Positions 14,424 through 22,055 are shown, counted from the first letter of the stretch. The stretch: 24,183 nt of DNA from CAYXRK01 sp964467615 (GCA_964467615.1 CAYXRK010000060.1:1-24183), one strand, 5' to 3'. The notes: generated by a model from the letters alone, not told the origin. Made by a program: numbers and translations.

Positions 14424-14897
14424 GTGGCAGTCGAGCGTTTTCCCGTCGAGGCGGGGCACATCATGATGTTTGCGCGGGCGATAGGCGATGCGAACTCGGT
14501 GTATCACGACGCGAAGCGAGCTAAGTCACGCGAGCCGGGCGGTATCATCGCGCCGCCAACGTTCGTGCAGGCGAGCGCGCAATTCGACCCCGACTATCCG
14601 CTGCGGCCGAAGATGGGGCAGGCGTGGTTCGGCTCGGGCAAGGAGGCGAGCGGAAATCTCGCCGCGCTGGGCGACATGGCGGGGCTGCTGCACGCCGAAC
14701 AACACTACGAGTACCACCGGCACGTGCGCCCCGGCGATATTCTCAAAGCCGAAACCAAGCAAGGCAAGCAATGGGAAAAGCAAGGCAAGGCGGGAAAGCT
14801 CAGGTTTAGCGAAATGATAACCGAGTATCGCGACCAAAACGACGAACTCGTCGTGACGGCGCGCGGCGTGAGCGTCATCACCGAACGTCCCTCGTGA
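14424..14897 (+). CDS. MaoC-like hot-dog protein (FAS1_dehydratase/HadA-like subunit)
   Basis: This 157-residue hot-dog-fold protein resembles the N-terminal MaoC-like dehydratase group. The start GTG 14424 is preferred because aaagga lies 8 bases upstream; GTG 14403 is the alternative. The motif FARAIGDANSVYHD occupies the place of the hydratase signature, but the catalytic His is replaced (NSVY instead of NPxH). That is usual for the non-catalytic, substrate-binding partner. IIAPPTFVQASAQF and the HRHVRPGDIL segment are typical. The catalytic-type MaoC gene follows after 26 bases. Together they are likely to form a heterodimeric enoyl-CoA/ACP (R)-hydratase like HadAB. Confidence 0.82.
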   Translation: MAVERFPVEAGHIMMFARAIGDANSVYHDAKRAKSREPGGIIAPPTFVQASAQFDPDYPLRPKMGQAWFGSGKEASGNLAALGDMAGLLHAEQHYEYHRHVRPGDILKAETKQGKQWEKQGKAGKLRFSEMITEYRDQNDELVVTARGVSVITERPS

Positions 14898-14923
14898 ATG
14901 CATTTTGACGTGGAGGAAGTGCA

Positions 14924-15346
14924 ATGCCGTTGAGCGCGAGTGAAATCAAAGTGGGGGACACCTACCTCGAACGCGTAGTCGAAGACCTGAAGCGCACACA
15001 AATCGTGCAGTACGCCGGCGCGTCGGGCGACTACAATCCGGTCCACACCGACGAGATGTTCGTCACCAAGGTCGCGAGCTACCCGTCCGTGTTTGCGCAT
15101 GGCATGCTGACGATGGGCCTCACGGGGAAGGCCTTGACGAATTACGTTGGCGACGGACGCCTCACGAAATTCGGCGTTCGATTCTCGAAGCAAGTCTGGC
15201 CGGGCGACACGCTTGATACGAAGATTGGCGTTAAGGCTATACGCCAAGAGGGCAGCCAGAACCTCGTCGATCTTGAGCTCGAGACCGTCAATCAGAACGG
15301 GGAACCGGTGATCAAGGGGTCTGCTACAGCGCGGATTGACCCCTGA
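14924..15346 (+). CDS. MaoC-like (R)-specific enoyl hydratase subunit
   Basis: This 140-residue protein has the complete hydratase-2 signature YAGASGDYNPVHTDE at about 31-45, with the catalytic Asp and His of the hot-dog active site. SVFAHGMLTMGLTGKAL and the KQVWPGDTLDTK strand are further family hallmarks. It should hydrate trans-2-enoyl thioesters, working with the upstream MaoC-like partner that lacks the His. A strong ribosome site (ggagg) precedes ATG 14924. The pair sits inside a decayed accessory zone yet looks intact, so it is probably an ancestral gene pair around which insertions accumulated. Confidence 0.9.
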   Translation: MPLSASEIKVGDTYLERVVEDLKRTQIVQYAGASGDYNPVHTDEMFVTKVASYPSVFAHGMLTMGLTGKALTNYVGDGRLTKFGVRFSKQVWPGDTLDTKIGVKAIRQEGSQNLVDLELETVNQNGEPVIKGSATARIDP

Positions 15347-15401
15347 ACTCCCAGCAGCATCGCTGACGGGAGACCTTTTCGCCGCGGAACTGAGAGGTAC
15401 T

Positions 15402-15494
15402 ATGGGACTAAATCCAGGTGCAACGTTCGGCGCGTTCGAGTGCGCCTACTATCTCGGCAACGGTGGCTTGCGCGATGGGAAGCAGTATAGTTGA
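15402..15494 (+). other. Small ORF, possible kinase N-terminal remnant
   Basis: A 30-residue frame (ATG 15402, gagagg 5 bases upstream) reads MGLNPGATFGAFE followed by LGNGG. This resembles the start of a planctomycete-type Ser/Thr kinase (PGxxxGxYE...LGxGG) but then diverges and stops. It may be a relic or chance. It overlaps nothing certain. Confidence 0.2.
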
Positions 15495-15501
15495 TCTCAG
15501 A

Positions 15502-15834
15502 ATGAAGTTGCCCGAAGCGCGCAATGCTATCATCGATAGACGAAAGATCGCCGACTATTGTCTAAGTAGCGAACACGACGACGGCCGTCACAAGGCATAT
15601 CTGTTTCGCAAACTCCTTGGCTTGACCGAAGAAGACACGAAACTGCTGCTCGACGCGCTAAGGCAAGCCGCAATTACCGGTGACGCAATTGCCGGAAAGG
15701 CGGATTTGTACGGACAACGATACACGGTTGACTTTGGGTTCGTGGGCCCTGGTGGCGCGGCGACAATCAGGTCGGCGTGGATAGTCCGCACAGGCGAGCA
15801 TGCCCCGCGGCTGGTGTCTTGCTTTATACTTTAG
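15502..15834 (+). CDS. DUF6883-like protein
   Basis: This 110-residue protein from ATG 15502 begins MKLPEARNAIIDRRKIADYCLSS, which matches my memory of DUF6883 (LPxAexAxIDxxKLxdYlLs). It is followed by HDDGRHKAYLFRKLLGLTEED and a C-terminal strand pair (TVDFGFVGPGGAATIRSAWIVR). Longer starts at 15475 and 15418 are possible but add a low-complexity tail. Function is not established. Proteins with this domain are often small, accessory, and next to DUF4926, as here (26-base gap). I infer a two-gene toxin-antitoxin or toxin-immunity type module, but which partner does what is unknown. Confidence 0.6.
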   Translation: MKLPEARNAIIDRRKIADYCLSSEHDDGRHKAYLFRKLLGLTEEDTKLLLDALRQAAITGDAIAGKADLYGQRYTVDFGFVGPGGAATIRSAWIVRTGEHAPRLVSCFIL

Positions 15835-15860
15835 AGAATAAGATTGGGAGAATGATCCCC

Positions 15861-16076
15861 ATGCGCAAACCAAAACTGTTGGATATTGTTGCAGTGTTAG
15901 CCGCAGCCGATGTAGAGAACGTGCAGGCAGGGGACGTAGGCACCGTCGTAGAGCTTCTCCCTCCGGATGGCGTGGAAGTAGAGTTTTTGGATCGCGATGG
16001 ACGAACACGATGCATCGCCACGCTACCTGCCGAAGACATCCTCGTGCTCAACAGTGAGCGCACGCCGGTCGTCTGA
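15861..16076 (+). CDS. DUF4926-family small protein
   Basis: This 71-residue protein from ATG 15861 (gggag 10 bases upstream; an ATG at 15852 is too close to that site) has LLDIVAVL, then QAGDVGTVVELL, VEVEFLDRDGRT and LPAEDIL. This is the SH3-like beta-barrel pattern of DUF4926, a family of very short proteins often found beside toxin-like genes. It follows the DUF6883-like gene by 26 bases, and the MqsA-type antitoxin follows at 16141. Its role is probably to bind or neutralise the neighbour, by analogy of size and context only. Confidence 0.7.
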   Translation: MRKPKLLDIVAVLAAADVENVQAGDVGTVVELLPPDGVEVEFLDRDGRTRCIATLPAEDILVLNSERTPVV

Positions 16077-16079
16077 ACC

Positions 16080-16140
16080 ACCACGATCTATGGAGCCGGC
16101 GCGGGCGCTTCGAAGAAGAGTTCAAGACGAGGAAACCGAA
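16080..16140 (+). pseudogene. Possible 3' remnant of a DUF4258 toxin gene
   Basis: Read in two frames, the bases just before the MqsA-type gene give TTIYG (one frame) and then GRFEEEFKTRKPK (another). These resemble the usual C-terminal end of DUF4258 toxins, TxYxPDPxxFexxFKxRK. DUF4258 genes normally sit directly before YgiT/MqsA-type antitoxins. The frame break and missing body suggest a deleted toxin. Short and speculative. Confidence 0.3.
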
Positions 16141-16380
16141 ATGGACCAAAAACGACACGAGGGCCGTTGCGCGTTGTGTGGCGGTGAGAAGCGTGCGGGC
16201 ACGACGACCTTCACCGCCGACCTGGGTTTCGGTGTAGTCGTAATTCGAGACGTGCCGGCCACCCTGTGCTCGCAGTGCGGCGCGGACTGGCTGTCGGACT
16301 CGACTTCCGAGCGTATCGAAACCCTCGTGACTGCCGCGCGCCAAAATCACGCTCAAGTCGAGGTGCTTGCGTACACCTGA
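16141..16380 (+). CDS. MqsA/YgiT-type zinc-finger antitoxin, orphan
   Basis: This 79-residue protein has two CxxC pairs, Cys10/Cys13 and Cys43/Cys46, with the spacing and intervening strands of the MqsA/YgiT N-terminal zinc domain (CALCGGEKRAGTTTFTADLG and LCSQCGADWL). The C-terminal helix (SDSTSERIETLVTAARQ) is the usual linker end. No helix-turn-helix follows, as in other short forms. Start ATG 16141 has gaggaaa 5 bases upstream. Its normal toxin partner (MqsR or DUF4258) should lie directly upstream, but only a possible short remnant is there, so this appears to be an orphan antitoxin. Confidence 0.78.
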   Translation: MDQKRHEGRCALCGGEKRAGTTTFTADLGFGVVVIRDVPATLCSQCGADWLSDSTSERIETLVTAARQNHAQVEVLAYT

Positions 16381-16395
16381 GTGCGGCAGGGATGG

Positions 16396-16461
16396 TCTAT
16401 CCTGGCCCCGCGCTTACTTCAACGCCGGAAATCCCGTCAGCCCCGGATCGAGTTGCACGCC
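16396..16461 (-). pseudogene. C-terminal fragment of a second CMD-family gene
   Basis: On the minus strand this encodes VQLDPGLTGFPALK and a stop. It differs from the end of the intact carboxymuconolactone-decarboxylase-family gene at 18594 (VQLDPGLTGFPASK) by one residue. The DNA match covers about 66 bases and continues past the stop codon. Nothing else of the gene remains. It is the stub of a duplicated or recombined copy. Confidence 0.7.
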
Positions 16462-16470
16462 GGTCAAAAT

Positions 16471-16513
16471 AGAAAATAGGTAGGTGGCTGTCCCTATTTA
16501 CCCCTATTTACCC
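16471..16513. repeat. AAAATAGG...CCTATTT repeat
   Basis: The segment has aaaatagg at one end, aggtggctgtccctattt in the middle and a second ctatttacccc copy right after it. These are the same words that border the inverted-repeat element at 18412-18579 (aaaatagggacag; acagccacctattt). In other genomes such words accompany REP/RAYT-type elements; that link is recollection. Confidence 0.4.
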
Positions 16514-16618
16514 CATCGCCGTCCGTCTGCGTCCGGTAAATTCCCTTCCAATTCCCGTTCACCGGCGGCTTCACGTACCCGCTCGCTTCGGTAAAGGGCT
16601 CGTTGTACTGGATCCAGC
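16494..16618 (-). pseudogene. Minus-strand gene fragment of unknown family
   Basis: A minus-strand frame of about 41 codons, open at its 5' side near 16618, includes YNEPFTEASGYVKPPVNGNW and then KGIYRTQTDGDG before a stop at 16494. The composition looks protein-like (Trp, Tyr, Pro, Gly), unlike random shadow frames. I do not recognise the family. It abuts the start of the TPR fragment, suggesting a junction between two gene pieces near 16600-16620. Confidence 0.3.
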
Positions 16619-16926
16619 CGAACGACGCGCTGAAGATCGTTCAAGACCTAATCCGCCTCGATCCGCAGGACGATCACCTGTTCCGCAAGGCGGGCATGAT
16701 CTACCTAGACGAAAAAGACTCGCCGGAAGTGGCGCAGGTGTATTTCCAGCAGTCGCTCAGCCTCAACCCCGATCAGCCGGAGCTATTGACTATGGCCCAA
16801 CAGGGCGGTCAGAAAAAGGAAAACGGCCCGGAGCTTCCGAACGTGCCCAATCCTGCGGCATCGATTCCGTCAGCGGCGCCGCCAAATCCGCAGCCGACTA
16901 TCCCTGGGTTGCCGACGCCGCAGTAG
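16603..16926 (+). pseudogene. 3' fragment of a tetratricopeptide-repeat protein
   Basis: The frame encodes helical pairs with TPR spacing: NDALKIVQDLIRLDPQDDHL, then FRKAGMIYLDEKDSPEVAQV, then YFQQSLSLNPDQPELLTMAQ. A Pro/Asn-rich tail (PNVPNPAASIPSAAPPNPQ) follows, then a stop. Only about one and a half repeats remain, and the single start candidate (TTG 16603) has no ribosome site. The frame closes upstream at 16537-16539. The N-terminal part is missing, so this is probably a leftover of a larger lipoprotein or scaffold. Confidence 0.55.
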
Positions 16927-17021
16927 CCATCGGGGATAAGCGCGTCTTCTCTGGGGCCCGCGCCGTCGTAAATCATGATTCTCAAAACATTCGTGCGCGC
17001 AATCTCGGATTCTCCCCCCAA

Positions 17022-18352
17022 CTACTCAGGATCGCCGGTATGCTTGGAATCGAGTCGTTCGAGACAGATCCCGCGGTCCAAATCGGGGGAAAAACGATAC
17101 GCTGAGATCAACGAGATCGAATTCGATCTTAATTCCCAGTATCTAACAAGGCCGTCTTCCGACCAAGAGACAAGGCGTTCGCATGGGACTTCCGCTCTTA
17201 TCCGATATGTATCGAGAAGGTCTGCCTCGAATCCCGCCGTCCCGGATGTGCTCACTGATCGGAGACGATTCTCTCCCGTTCTGATCCAAAACCATCGATT
17301 AGCTGACAAATCCCAGTCTGTATCATCCTCTAAGTCAAAAGGCACTATTAGTTCGTTTCCGCTCAACGTGGCGGAAAAGTCACCTTGCGTGTTTACGTTC
17401 ACAGTGGACGCATGAAGTCTCGGTCCCGCCACCCAGACGAACAAGTAGTCGTTCGTTCCGTCGCCCTGCCCGTATCTTATTAGACTACCCGGAATTGGAA
17501 TGAATCCCAGGTATTGAAGTGGCGAAAGTTTGATGAAGACGGCCACGTTTTCATCTCGGCCAGAACTTGAGGTGTCAATTCCACGCAATACGCGGAACGC
17601 CGGTTCGATGTTCGCCGGTGCTGCCAACTCCTGGGCAATAAGCACATTTTGAGGAACGTCGATCGCCTCGACACCATCGTCTCTTGAATCGAGTACCACT
17701 AACCGATGTCGGACCGCGTCGGCTGCCGTTCCGAGCAAATTGTTAATGAAACCTTCCTCGAATCCGAAGGTGTTTAGAACAACATGAGATTCATCCGCGA
17801 CAGATAACGGGTAGGCTGACTCTCCTCCAACGAAAGGCAACCACCGGATTCCCAGCAACCTGTCGATGGATTTAGGATTCGACTCTCGGTTCGTCTTGAA
17901 GAACGATTCGCCACTATTGCCGGAGAATTCCCGCCAAACAAGCAAACTCGGGGTACTACCGCGAACGATGCCTCCATGCGTCGATCTTTTCACAACTTGC
18001 AAACTCGATTCGTCCGGCAAAGTAAGCGCCCAAGCGTAACTACGATCCCCTACTCTCGCGGCACCGCTTATGTTCTGACACGATGAGATGTAGATGTTCC
18101 AAATCTTGATTTCCTCGGCTGCCGATGCGTCATACGCTAGAAGAANNNNNNNNNNNNNNNNNNNNNNNNNNNNNNNNNNNNNNNNNNNNNNNNNNNNNNN
18201 NNNNNNNNNNNNNNNNNNNNNNNNNNNNNNNNNNNNNNNNNNNNNTAGATGTTCCAAATCTTGATTTCCTCGGCTGCCGATGCGTCATACGCTAGAAGAA
18301 CACAGCCGAAAAGTTTTAACGTCTGGCCGAGGAGCATCCGTCGCTTACTCAT
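17022..18352 (-). CDS. Secreted protein of unknown function (interrupted by an assembly gap)
   Basis: The start is ATG 18352, with ggggtg about 8 bases upstream on the minus strand. The gene reads MSKRRMLLGQTLKLFGCVLL and continues through a signal peptide to about ASA-A; LFGC could instead be a lipobox. One hundred N residues and a duplicated 55-bp block interrupt it at 18091-18300. Removing one copy and the N run gives 1,176 bases in frame, so a 391-residue protein. The mature part is beta-strand rich, with FVWVAGPRLHASTVNVNTQG and FSATLSGNELIVPFDLEDDT. It has few cysteines and no family I recognise. The base composition looks less GC-rich than in neighbouring genes, which hints at a different origin. 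The 3' end is next to the TPR fragment. Confidence 0.65.
18091..18300. other. Scaffold gap (100 N, 18146-18245) flanked by an identical 55-bp sequence
   Basis: Bases 18091-18145 and 18246-18300 are identical over 55 positions, beginning tagatgttcc and ending gctagaagaa, with 100 N between. A run of exactly 100 N is a conventional placeholder. The two flanks are best read as one sequence present at both contig ends. Confidence 0.9.
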
Positions 18353-18411
18353 CGGTTTCACCCCGTTGATGTTTCCGACGTGCAATCAACAAAAAGGCGC
18401 AGGCGCAAAGG

Positions 18412-18579
18412 AAAATAGGGACAGCGGAGCTGTTGAAAAACCCCGTGTGGCGCACGATTCGGGCGTTCTTCGGCAAATCGCTCCACGCGTTTCCGAGGAA
18501 ACTTGATAGCCATTGCTTGGCCAATCTCTGGAATCCCACATGGAGGAGGGTTTTTCAACAGCTCCACAGCCACCTATTT
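18412..18579. mobile_element. Inverted-repeat element, about 168 bp, non-coding
   Basis: The 18-bp arm ggagctgttgaaaaaccc (18426-18443) recurs exactly inverted at 18548-18565. Outside both arms are related words, aaaataggg on the left and cctattt on the right. The core of about 104 bp has no convincing gene. It lies between the start of the secreted unknown gene and the 3' end of the CMD-family gene. A MITE-like or REP-derived element is the simplest reading. Similar words occur at 16471-16513. Confidence 0.5.
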
Positions 18580-18593
18580 CTGGCCTCCCGTGC

Positions 18594-19259
18594 TTACTTC
18601 GATGCCGGAAATCCCGTCAGCCCCGGATCGAGCTGCACGCCAAAACTGTTCAGGGCCATTGAGACCAGGTTGTACTGGCCGACGGTGAACACCGTGTCCA
18701 TCATTTGTTCTTTGGAGTATTTCGCCGCGAGGGCGTGCCAGGTTGCGTCGGTGATGCAGGAATCGGCGTGAAGTTCGTCTGCTGCTCGGACTAGGTTCGC
18801 CTCGAACGGGGACCAATGCTTGTCAGCGGGACCCTTCGCGAGGGCAGCGACGTCTTCGTCGGTAAACCCGATGCCCTTGGCGAGGCGGACGTGTTGCGCC
18901 CATTCGTACTCCGAGCCGCACAAATATCCGATGCGAAGAATGAGGAGTTCGCGGTCGCGCGGCGGGAGGGTTGAACGGCTGAGGATGTAGCTGCCGAACA
19001 CGAGCCAGTCCTTCGCGAGGGCGGGATGTTGGGCCATCGTGGTGAAGACGTTGTAGAGACGGCCGGACTGTTCGTACGGCGCGAGGATTTCGCGCTGAGC
19101 GTCGGTCCAGGCGGTCTTCTCGAGGGGCGCGATCCTCGGCGCGGCTGGGCGCGTCCGCGCTTGCGCAGAAACGCGCCACACGAGGATTCCGTTGAGCGCC
19201 AACGATGCGACAAGAATCGCCGCGACTGCCATCAATGTGCTGCTTGACGTGTGCATCAT
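18594..19259 (-). CDS. Carboxymuconolactone decarboxylase (AhpD-like) family protein, membrane-anchored
   Basis: This 221-residue protein has an uncleaved-looking hydrophobic N-terminus (about 8-30) and a CMD/AhpD-like helical domain. The core LPPRDRELLILRIGYLCGSE, then YEWAQHVRLAKGIGFTDEDV, carries the conserved Arg-Glu, Tyr-Glu-Trp and His. Only one cysteine (in YLCGSEYEW) is present, not the CxxC of peroxidase-type AhpD, so a non-redox or single-cysteine role is likelier. Starts at 19259 and 19256 are both possible; gggag is 4 and 7 bases upstream respectively. It follows the permease gene by 27 bases, so it is probably the last gene of that minus-strand operon. A truncated second copy of its 3' end is at 16396. 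Confidence 0.85.
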   Translation of the reverse strand: MMHTSSSTLMAVAAILVASLALNGILVWRVSAQARTRPAAPRIAPLEKTAWTDAQREILAPYEQSGRLYNVFTTMAQHPALAKDWLVFGSYILSRSTLPPRDRELLILRIGYLCGSEYEWAQHVRLAKGIGFTDEDVAALAKGPADKHWSPFEANLVRAADELHADSCITDATWHALAAKYSKEQMMDTVFTVGQYNLVSMALNSFGVQLDPGLTGFPASK

Positions 19260-19286
19260 TCGTCTCCCGGCGGGTGCCGATTCGTC

Positions 19287-20783
19287 TCAACCCTCACCAC
19301 GCATTCTCTTGCCCACCAGGCTGTGGCGGCGACTGTACAGGAAATACACGAGCAAGCCGATCGCGAGCCACGCGAAGAGCCGGGTCCAGTTCGCCGCGGG
19401 CAACGACAACATCAAGAGTAGACAACCAACGATACCCAGAATCGGGATGACGGGCACGAATGGGCAGCGGAAGTGACGCTTGGCCTGTGGGTTCGTGCGC
19501 CGCATAATCAGGACCGCGATGCATACCATCACGAAGGCGAACAACGTGCCGATATTTGTGAGGTGAAGCAGCGCGTCAATTGGCAGAAATCCGGCCAGAA
19601 CGGACACGCCCGCGCCGACGAGAATCGTGCTCTTCCAGGGCGTCTTGAACGTTGGGTGCACGGCGCTAAAGAACGACGACGGCAGCAGTCCGTCGCGCGC
19701 CATGGCCAGCATGACTCGCGGCGCGCTGAGCATCAGCACCAAAAGCACCGACGTTATGCCTGCCACGCCCCCTGCCGCGATGAGGAACTCCGCCCGGGGC
19801 AACCCCGCCTGCTTGAACGCGTCGGATACGCCCGCGTCGATGCTCAGGTCCTGGTACGGCACCATCCCGGTCAACACGGCCACCACGCCGATATACAACA
19901 CGGTGCACACAAGCAACGACACGATGATCCCAATCGGCACGTCCCTGTGCGGGTTCTTCGCCTCCTCCGCCTGCGTCGAGACGGCGTCAAACCCGATGTA
20001 CGCGAAGAAGATAATCGCCGCGCCGGCCATCATCCCGACGGGGTCTCCGCCCGCGTTAGTTTGTCCGGCCACGTGTATTCCGAAAACGCTCAGCCCCGAC
20101 CATCCATACGGCGCAAAGGGTTCCCAATTCTCTGGCTTGATATAAAACGCACCGACCAGTATCACAAACAGAACGACCGAAACTTTGATGGCCACCATCA
20201 CCGCGTTGAATTTCGCGCTCTCGGAAATGCCCTTCACCAGCACCGCGGTAATTGCCATGACCACCAACACCGCGGGCAAATTTATGAACGCCCCCGTACT
20301 AACGAACGACCCTTGTTGGTACATGACGGGCGCCCTCGAGAGCGCCTCGGGCAAAACGATACCGAACTTGGCGATCACACTTTGGAAATACCCGGACCAG
20401 CCCGTCGCCACGGTAGACGCTCCCACCGCATATTCGAGTATCAAGTCCCAGCCGATGATCCACGCGAACAATTCGCCCATCGTCGCATACGAGTAGATGT
20501 ACGCGCTGCCCGAGACCGGCGCCATCGAGGCGAACTCGGCGTAACACAGCGCGGCGAACACGCAGGTGGCCCCCGCGAGAACGTACGAGACCATCAGCGC
20601 CGGTCCGGCAACGTCCTTCGCCGCCGCGCCCGTCGCGACGAAGATGCCCGCGCCGATTACAGCGCCGATTCCCATCAGCGTGAGCGCGACGGGCCCCAAC
20701 ACCCGCTTAAGCCGGTGCTGGCCCATCATTTCCTTCATGATCTGGTCAAGCGATTTCGTCGCGAACAACTGGCTCTTTGCCAT
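19287..20783 (-). CDS. APC-superfamily amino acid permease (CAT-like)
   Basis: This 498-residue inner-membrane transporter has about 12 hydrophobic segments. It shows the APC hallmark in the first helix, GIGAVIGAGIFVATG (about 38-52), and the conserved FFAYIGFDAVSTQAEEAKNPHRDVP in the middle (about 259-284). This arrangement is typical of the cationic amino acid transporter (CAT) branch and YfnA-like permeases, which exchange or symport amino acids. The precise substrate cannot be read. ATG 20783 has ggggagg 12 bases upstream, slightly long. The CMD-family gene follows after 27 bases and the acyl-CoA dehydrogenase gene precedes by 52, so all three may be one transcript. Confidence 0.92.
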   Translation of the reverse strand: MAKSQLFATKSLDQIMKEMMGQHRLKRVLGPVALTLMGIGAVIGAGIFVATGAAAKDVAGPALMVSYVLAGATCVFAALCYAEFASMAPVSGSAYIYSYATMGELFAWIIGWDLILEYAVGASTVATGWSGYFQSVIAKFGIVLPEALSRAPVMYQQGSFVSTGAFINLPAVLVVMAITAVLVKGISESAKFNAVMVAIKVSVVLFVILVGAFYIKPENWEPFAPYGWSGLSVFGIHVAGQTNAGGDPVGMMAGAAIIFFAYIGFDAVSTQAEEAKNPHRDVPIGIIVSLLVCTVLYIGVVAVLTGMVPYQDLSIDAGVSDAFKQAGLPRAEFLIAAGGVAGITSVLLVLMLSAPRVMLAMARDGLLPSSFFSAVHPTFKTPWKSTILVGAGVSVLAGFLPIDALLHLTNIGTLFAFVMVCIAVLIMRRTNPQAKRHFRCPFVPVIPILGIVGCLLLMLSLPAANWTRLFAWLAIGLLVYFLYSRRHSLVGKRMRGEG

Positions 20784-20835
20784 AGCGATATCACGCCTCC
20801 CCTTTTAGTGGTCCGCCTTAAATACGAATCGGGCG

Positions 20836-21993
20836 TTAAAACCCCATCCCTCGCCCAATAATCTCTTTCATAATTTCGTTCGATCCGCCGTAGATCGACT
20901 GCGCGCGCGAATCAACGTACGCCTTCGCGACGAAGTACTCCATCATGTACCCGTAGCCACCGTGGAGTTGCACGCACTGGTCGATGACGCGGAGCTGCAT
21001 GTCGGTGCACCACCACTTCGCCATCGAGCCCAACTCGGTCGTCAGTTCGTTGCGGTTGAGCAGCAGCGTGCAATGATTGATGAACTGACGGCCAATCGTC
21101 ACTTCGGTCTTCATCTCGGCGAGCTTGAAACGCGAGTTCTGAAACTGTCCGATTGGGCGGCCAAACGCCGTTCGCTCCTTGCAATATTGGACGGTCTTCT
21201 CCAGGCAAATCTCCGCCGAGGCGACTCCGCCAACCGCGATCGCCAGACGCTCCTTCGGCAACTGGCCCATGAGGTAGTAAAACCCCTGGCCCTCCTGGCC
21301 CAACAGGTTCGCCTTGGGCACCTTCACGTCCTGAAAGAAAAGTTCGGCCGTGTCCTGCGCGTGCATGCCCATTTTGTCGAGCTTCTTCGAGGGCGCAAAC
21401 CCTGGCATGCCGCGCTCGACGAGCAAGAGGCTGATGCCCGCGTGTTTTTCTTTCGGGTCCGTCCGCGCGACGACGATGACCAAGTCGCTGCAGATACCGT
21501 TCGTGATAAACGTCTTCTGGCCGTTGAGCAGATAGTAGTCGCCCTTGTCGATCGCCGAGGCCTTTACGCCCGCAAGGTCGCTGCCCGTGTTCGGCTCGGA
21601 CATTGCAATCGCCAACACGCATTCCCCCGAAACGCACTTGGGCAAGTATTTGCGCTTCTGTTCTTCCGAGCCGTACTTGATCAGATACGGCGTGACGATG
21701 TCCGTGTGCACCTGGAACCCCGGCCCGGACGCGCCCGCGCGGGCCAGTTCCTCGGTGATGACGTTGTTGAACCTGAAGTCCTTGATGCCGAGGCCGCCGT
21801 ATTCTTCCGGCACGTCGAGCGCAAGATAGCCCTGCTCGCCGGCCCTGCGCCACATCGCCTTGGAAACGACGCCGTCCTTCTCCCACTGCGCGTGATATGG
21901 CGTGATTTCCTGTTCAACGAACTTTCGAAATCCATCGCGGAACATCCGATGGTCTTCGGTATAGAACTCGAGGTCCTGCTCGACTACGGCCAT
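20836..21993 (-). CDS. Acyl-CoA dehydrogenase, LCAD-type
   Basis: This 385-residue FAD enzyme oxidises acyl-CoA to trans-2-enoyl-CoA in beta-oxidation or branched-chain catabolism. ATG 21993 is chosen because ggaggaaa lies 7 bases upstream; the longer frame to 22149 is spurious. Motifs are AMSEPNTGSDL (130-140), YLLNGQKTFITNG (154-166), FGRPIGQFQ and QLHGGYGYM. The usual C-terminal catalytic Glu of the MCAD-type IYEGT motif is replaced here: IYGGSNEIM. In the LCAD/isovaleryl type the base instead sits in a QLPKERL-like helix, here Glu248 (QLPKERLAIA), so the active site is complete but of that type. The divergent thiolase supports a role in acyl-CoA breakdown. Confidence 0.93.
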   Translation of the reverse strand: MAVVEQDLEFYTEDHRMFRDGFRKFVEQEITPYHAQWEKDGVVSKAMWRRAGEQGYLALDVPEEYGGLGIKDFRFNNVITEELARAGASGPGFQVHTDIVTPYLIKYGSEEQKRKYLPKCVSGECVLAIAMSEPNTGSDLAGVKASAIDKGDYYLLNGQKTFITNGICSDLVIVVARTDPKEKHAGISLLLVERGMPGFAPSKKLDKMGMHAQDTAELFFQDVKVPKANLLGQEGQGFYYLMGQLPKERLAIAVGGVASAEICLEKTVQYCKERTAFGRPIGQFQNSRFKLAEMKTEVTIGRQFINHCTLLLNRNELTTELGSMAKWWCTDMQLRVIDQCVQLHGGYGYMMEYFVAKAYVDSRAQSIYGGSNEIMKEIIGRGMGF

Positions 21994-22055
21994 GCGATCT
22001 TTCCTCCCCTGCGACGGGCCGCATTCTAGCCAATCGGAACGCACGGCGGATAGTT

